This document shows positions 63,176 through 64,000 of a DNA stretch of 64,000 nt, one piece after another. Each line of letters starts with the position of its first letter. The stretch's first letter is position 1. The stretch spans positions 320,294,452 to 320,358,451 of the forward strand of contig CM061141.1 in the NCBI GenBank assembly GCA_030789695.1. The letters run 5' to 3'. This stretch comes from Scilla litardierei. Lineage: Eukaryota > Streptophyta > Magnoliopsida > Asparagales > Asparagaceae. Under the pieces are notes generated by a model that saw only the letters and a program-made list of their open reading frames with translations, was not told the DNA's origin and made no database searches. The position numbers and the translations under genes are program-made.

Positions 63176-64000
63176 ATGCCCTCCCTTTCAATGGACAGGC
63201 CCTTGCAATTCCAGCAGCCAGCCCTCCACCTGCACCCTCACAACTTCGAGCTCGAATCGGCCTGCGAGGTCCCCGACTCCCACTCCTGGCCCACCATCCA
63301 CGACCACCCCTCGGCCAGCCCCTGCGGCCCCGACTCCGTCCCCGTCCTCGACCTCTCCTCGACCGACGCCGTCTCCCTCGTCGGCCGAGCTTGCGAGGCC
63401 TGGGGGGTCTTCCAAGTAGTCGGCCACGACGTTAGCCTAACCCTACTCGACAGCCTGGAGTCCGAAGTTAGGAGGCTGTTCTCCCTTCCGACTCATGACA
63501 AGCTCAAGGCTAGCCGGGCTCAGAACAACATATCGGGCTTCGGCCTCGCCCCGATCTCTTCCTTCTTCTCAAAGCTGATGTGGTCCGAGGGGTTTACGAT
63601 CTCCGGCTCGCCCCTCGACCATGCACGCAGTCTCTGGCCTCATGACTACATGCACTTCTGGTATTTCATGCAAACACTTGCACTTCATTCTTCCTATCTC
63701 TCTCTCTCTCTCTGATATACAATGACGTGATGAGATCCATCTATATGATATAGGTGAAGAATATAGTACAATAACGTATATGATAGAGATTTTTCATACA
63801 TCATGTGATACTCATTATTCCGTCGATATAACAGACTGTTGGTGCTTTCGTATGTCTGTTTGTTTTCAGTGAGGTAATCGAAGAGTACAACAAGGAGATG
63901 AAGAGGGTAGCAGAGAGGTTGATGCGGTTGATGCTGTTATCCTTGGGCCTGACCGAGGATGGCGTCACATGGGCCGGGCCGGCTAAAGACTTTCGTGACG
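63176..64000 (+). CDS. GA3ox: Gibberellin 3-beta-dioxygenase (GA 3-oxidase), exon 1, intron 1, start of exon 2
   Basis: Catalyses 3-beta-hydroxylation of GA9/GA20 to active GA4/GA1, the last activating step of gibberellin synthesis, a soluble 2-oxoglutarate- and iron-dependent enzyme. Exon 1 (63176-63660) encodes 161 codons plus two bases; intron 1 is 63661-63869 (GT...AG) and splits a Cys codon; exon 2 begins at 63870 and runs off the edge (EVIEEYNKEMKRVAERL, then SLGLTEDGVTW). Recognisable family features: EVPDSHSW (31-38), VPVLDLS (55-61), RACEAWGVFQVVGHDV (71-86), KASRAQNNISGFGLAPISSFFSKLMWSEGFTISGSPL (111-147) and SLWPHDYMHF. The MWSEGFTI block is specific to GA3ox against other dioxygenases. 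The iron-binding HxD...H and RxS residues lie beyond the window. Start chosen at 63176 because PSLS matches family starts; ATG 63191 is possible. The DIOX_N half is intact. Confidence 0.9.
63661..63869 (+). other. Intron 1 of GA3ox with (CT)n microsatellite
   Basis: 209 bp, GTATTT to TTTTCAG. A CT repeat lies at 63696-63714. Its position matches the conserved first intron of GA3ox genes. Confidence 0.88.

Noticed and set aside
63188..63427. Minus-strand ORF over GA3ox exon 1
   Set aside because: Antisense of a GC-rich exon with clear coding on the plus strand.

Overview
This is nuclear DNA of a flowering plant. It has no bacterial-style gene packing, it is built almost entirely of plant retrotransposon families (Ty3/gypsy chromovirus, Ty1/copia including a SIRE-like element with an env-like ORF, LINE), and it ends in an intron-containing gibberellin 3-oxidase gene. 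I cannot name the species from sequence alone. All homology calls come from reading motifs; no database search was run.

Layout. (1) 1-17314: two related chromoviruses. A minus-strand copy (left edge to 3030), with gag fused in frame to RNase H, sits in the gag of a plus-strand copy (3031-17314). The plus copy is split inside its reverse transcriptase by an 8.77-kb non-coding LARD-like element (5637-14406, duplication ATTGA), which itself carries three foldback elements, (TA)n tracts and a LINE 3' end. (2) 17315-18830: tRNA-like tandem repeats and AT-rich DNA. (3) 18830-31230: a decayed antisense LINE, split by a hAT-type element (8-bp duplication GTTAGAGT, containing a 71-bp perfect palindrome) and by a SIRE-like copia (21032-30629, duplication GTGAC). 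(4) 31230-34001: unique-looking DNA with one small MITE. (5) 34002-39278: a minus-strand Tork-like copia with duplication GATTT. (6) 39284-40424: AT-rich DNA with a small MULE-like ORF.

(7) 40425-61957 is a three-level nest with a clean target duplication at every level. Copia A (40430-61952, CTTTT, 112-bp LTRs) is split by B (43177-58206, CAAGC, LTRs of about 2.4-2.5 kb, gag but no pol, i.e. TR-GAG-like). B is split by C (45800-51925, TTAAA, 218-bp LTRs), a relative of A with open gag and pol frames and LTRs differing at one position by eye. LTR divergence (A about 6%, B below 1%, C about 0.5%) agrees with the nesting order.

(8) 61958-63175 is the gene's upstream region, and 63176-64000 is GA3ox exon 1, intron 1 and the start of exon 2. 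It is the only ordinary host gene I can support. The features worth a second look are non-coding structures in the transposons: a 44-nt leader hairpin block identical in A and C, a GC-rich hairpin array with paired substitutions in the A leader, a palindromic array that differs in length between the two B LTRs, a gag/pol split with an intron-like spacer in A and C, and the perfect palindrome in the hAT element.
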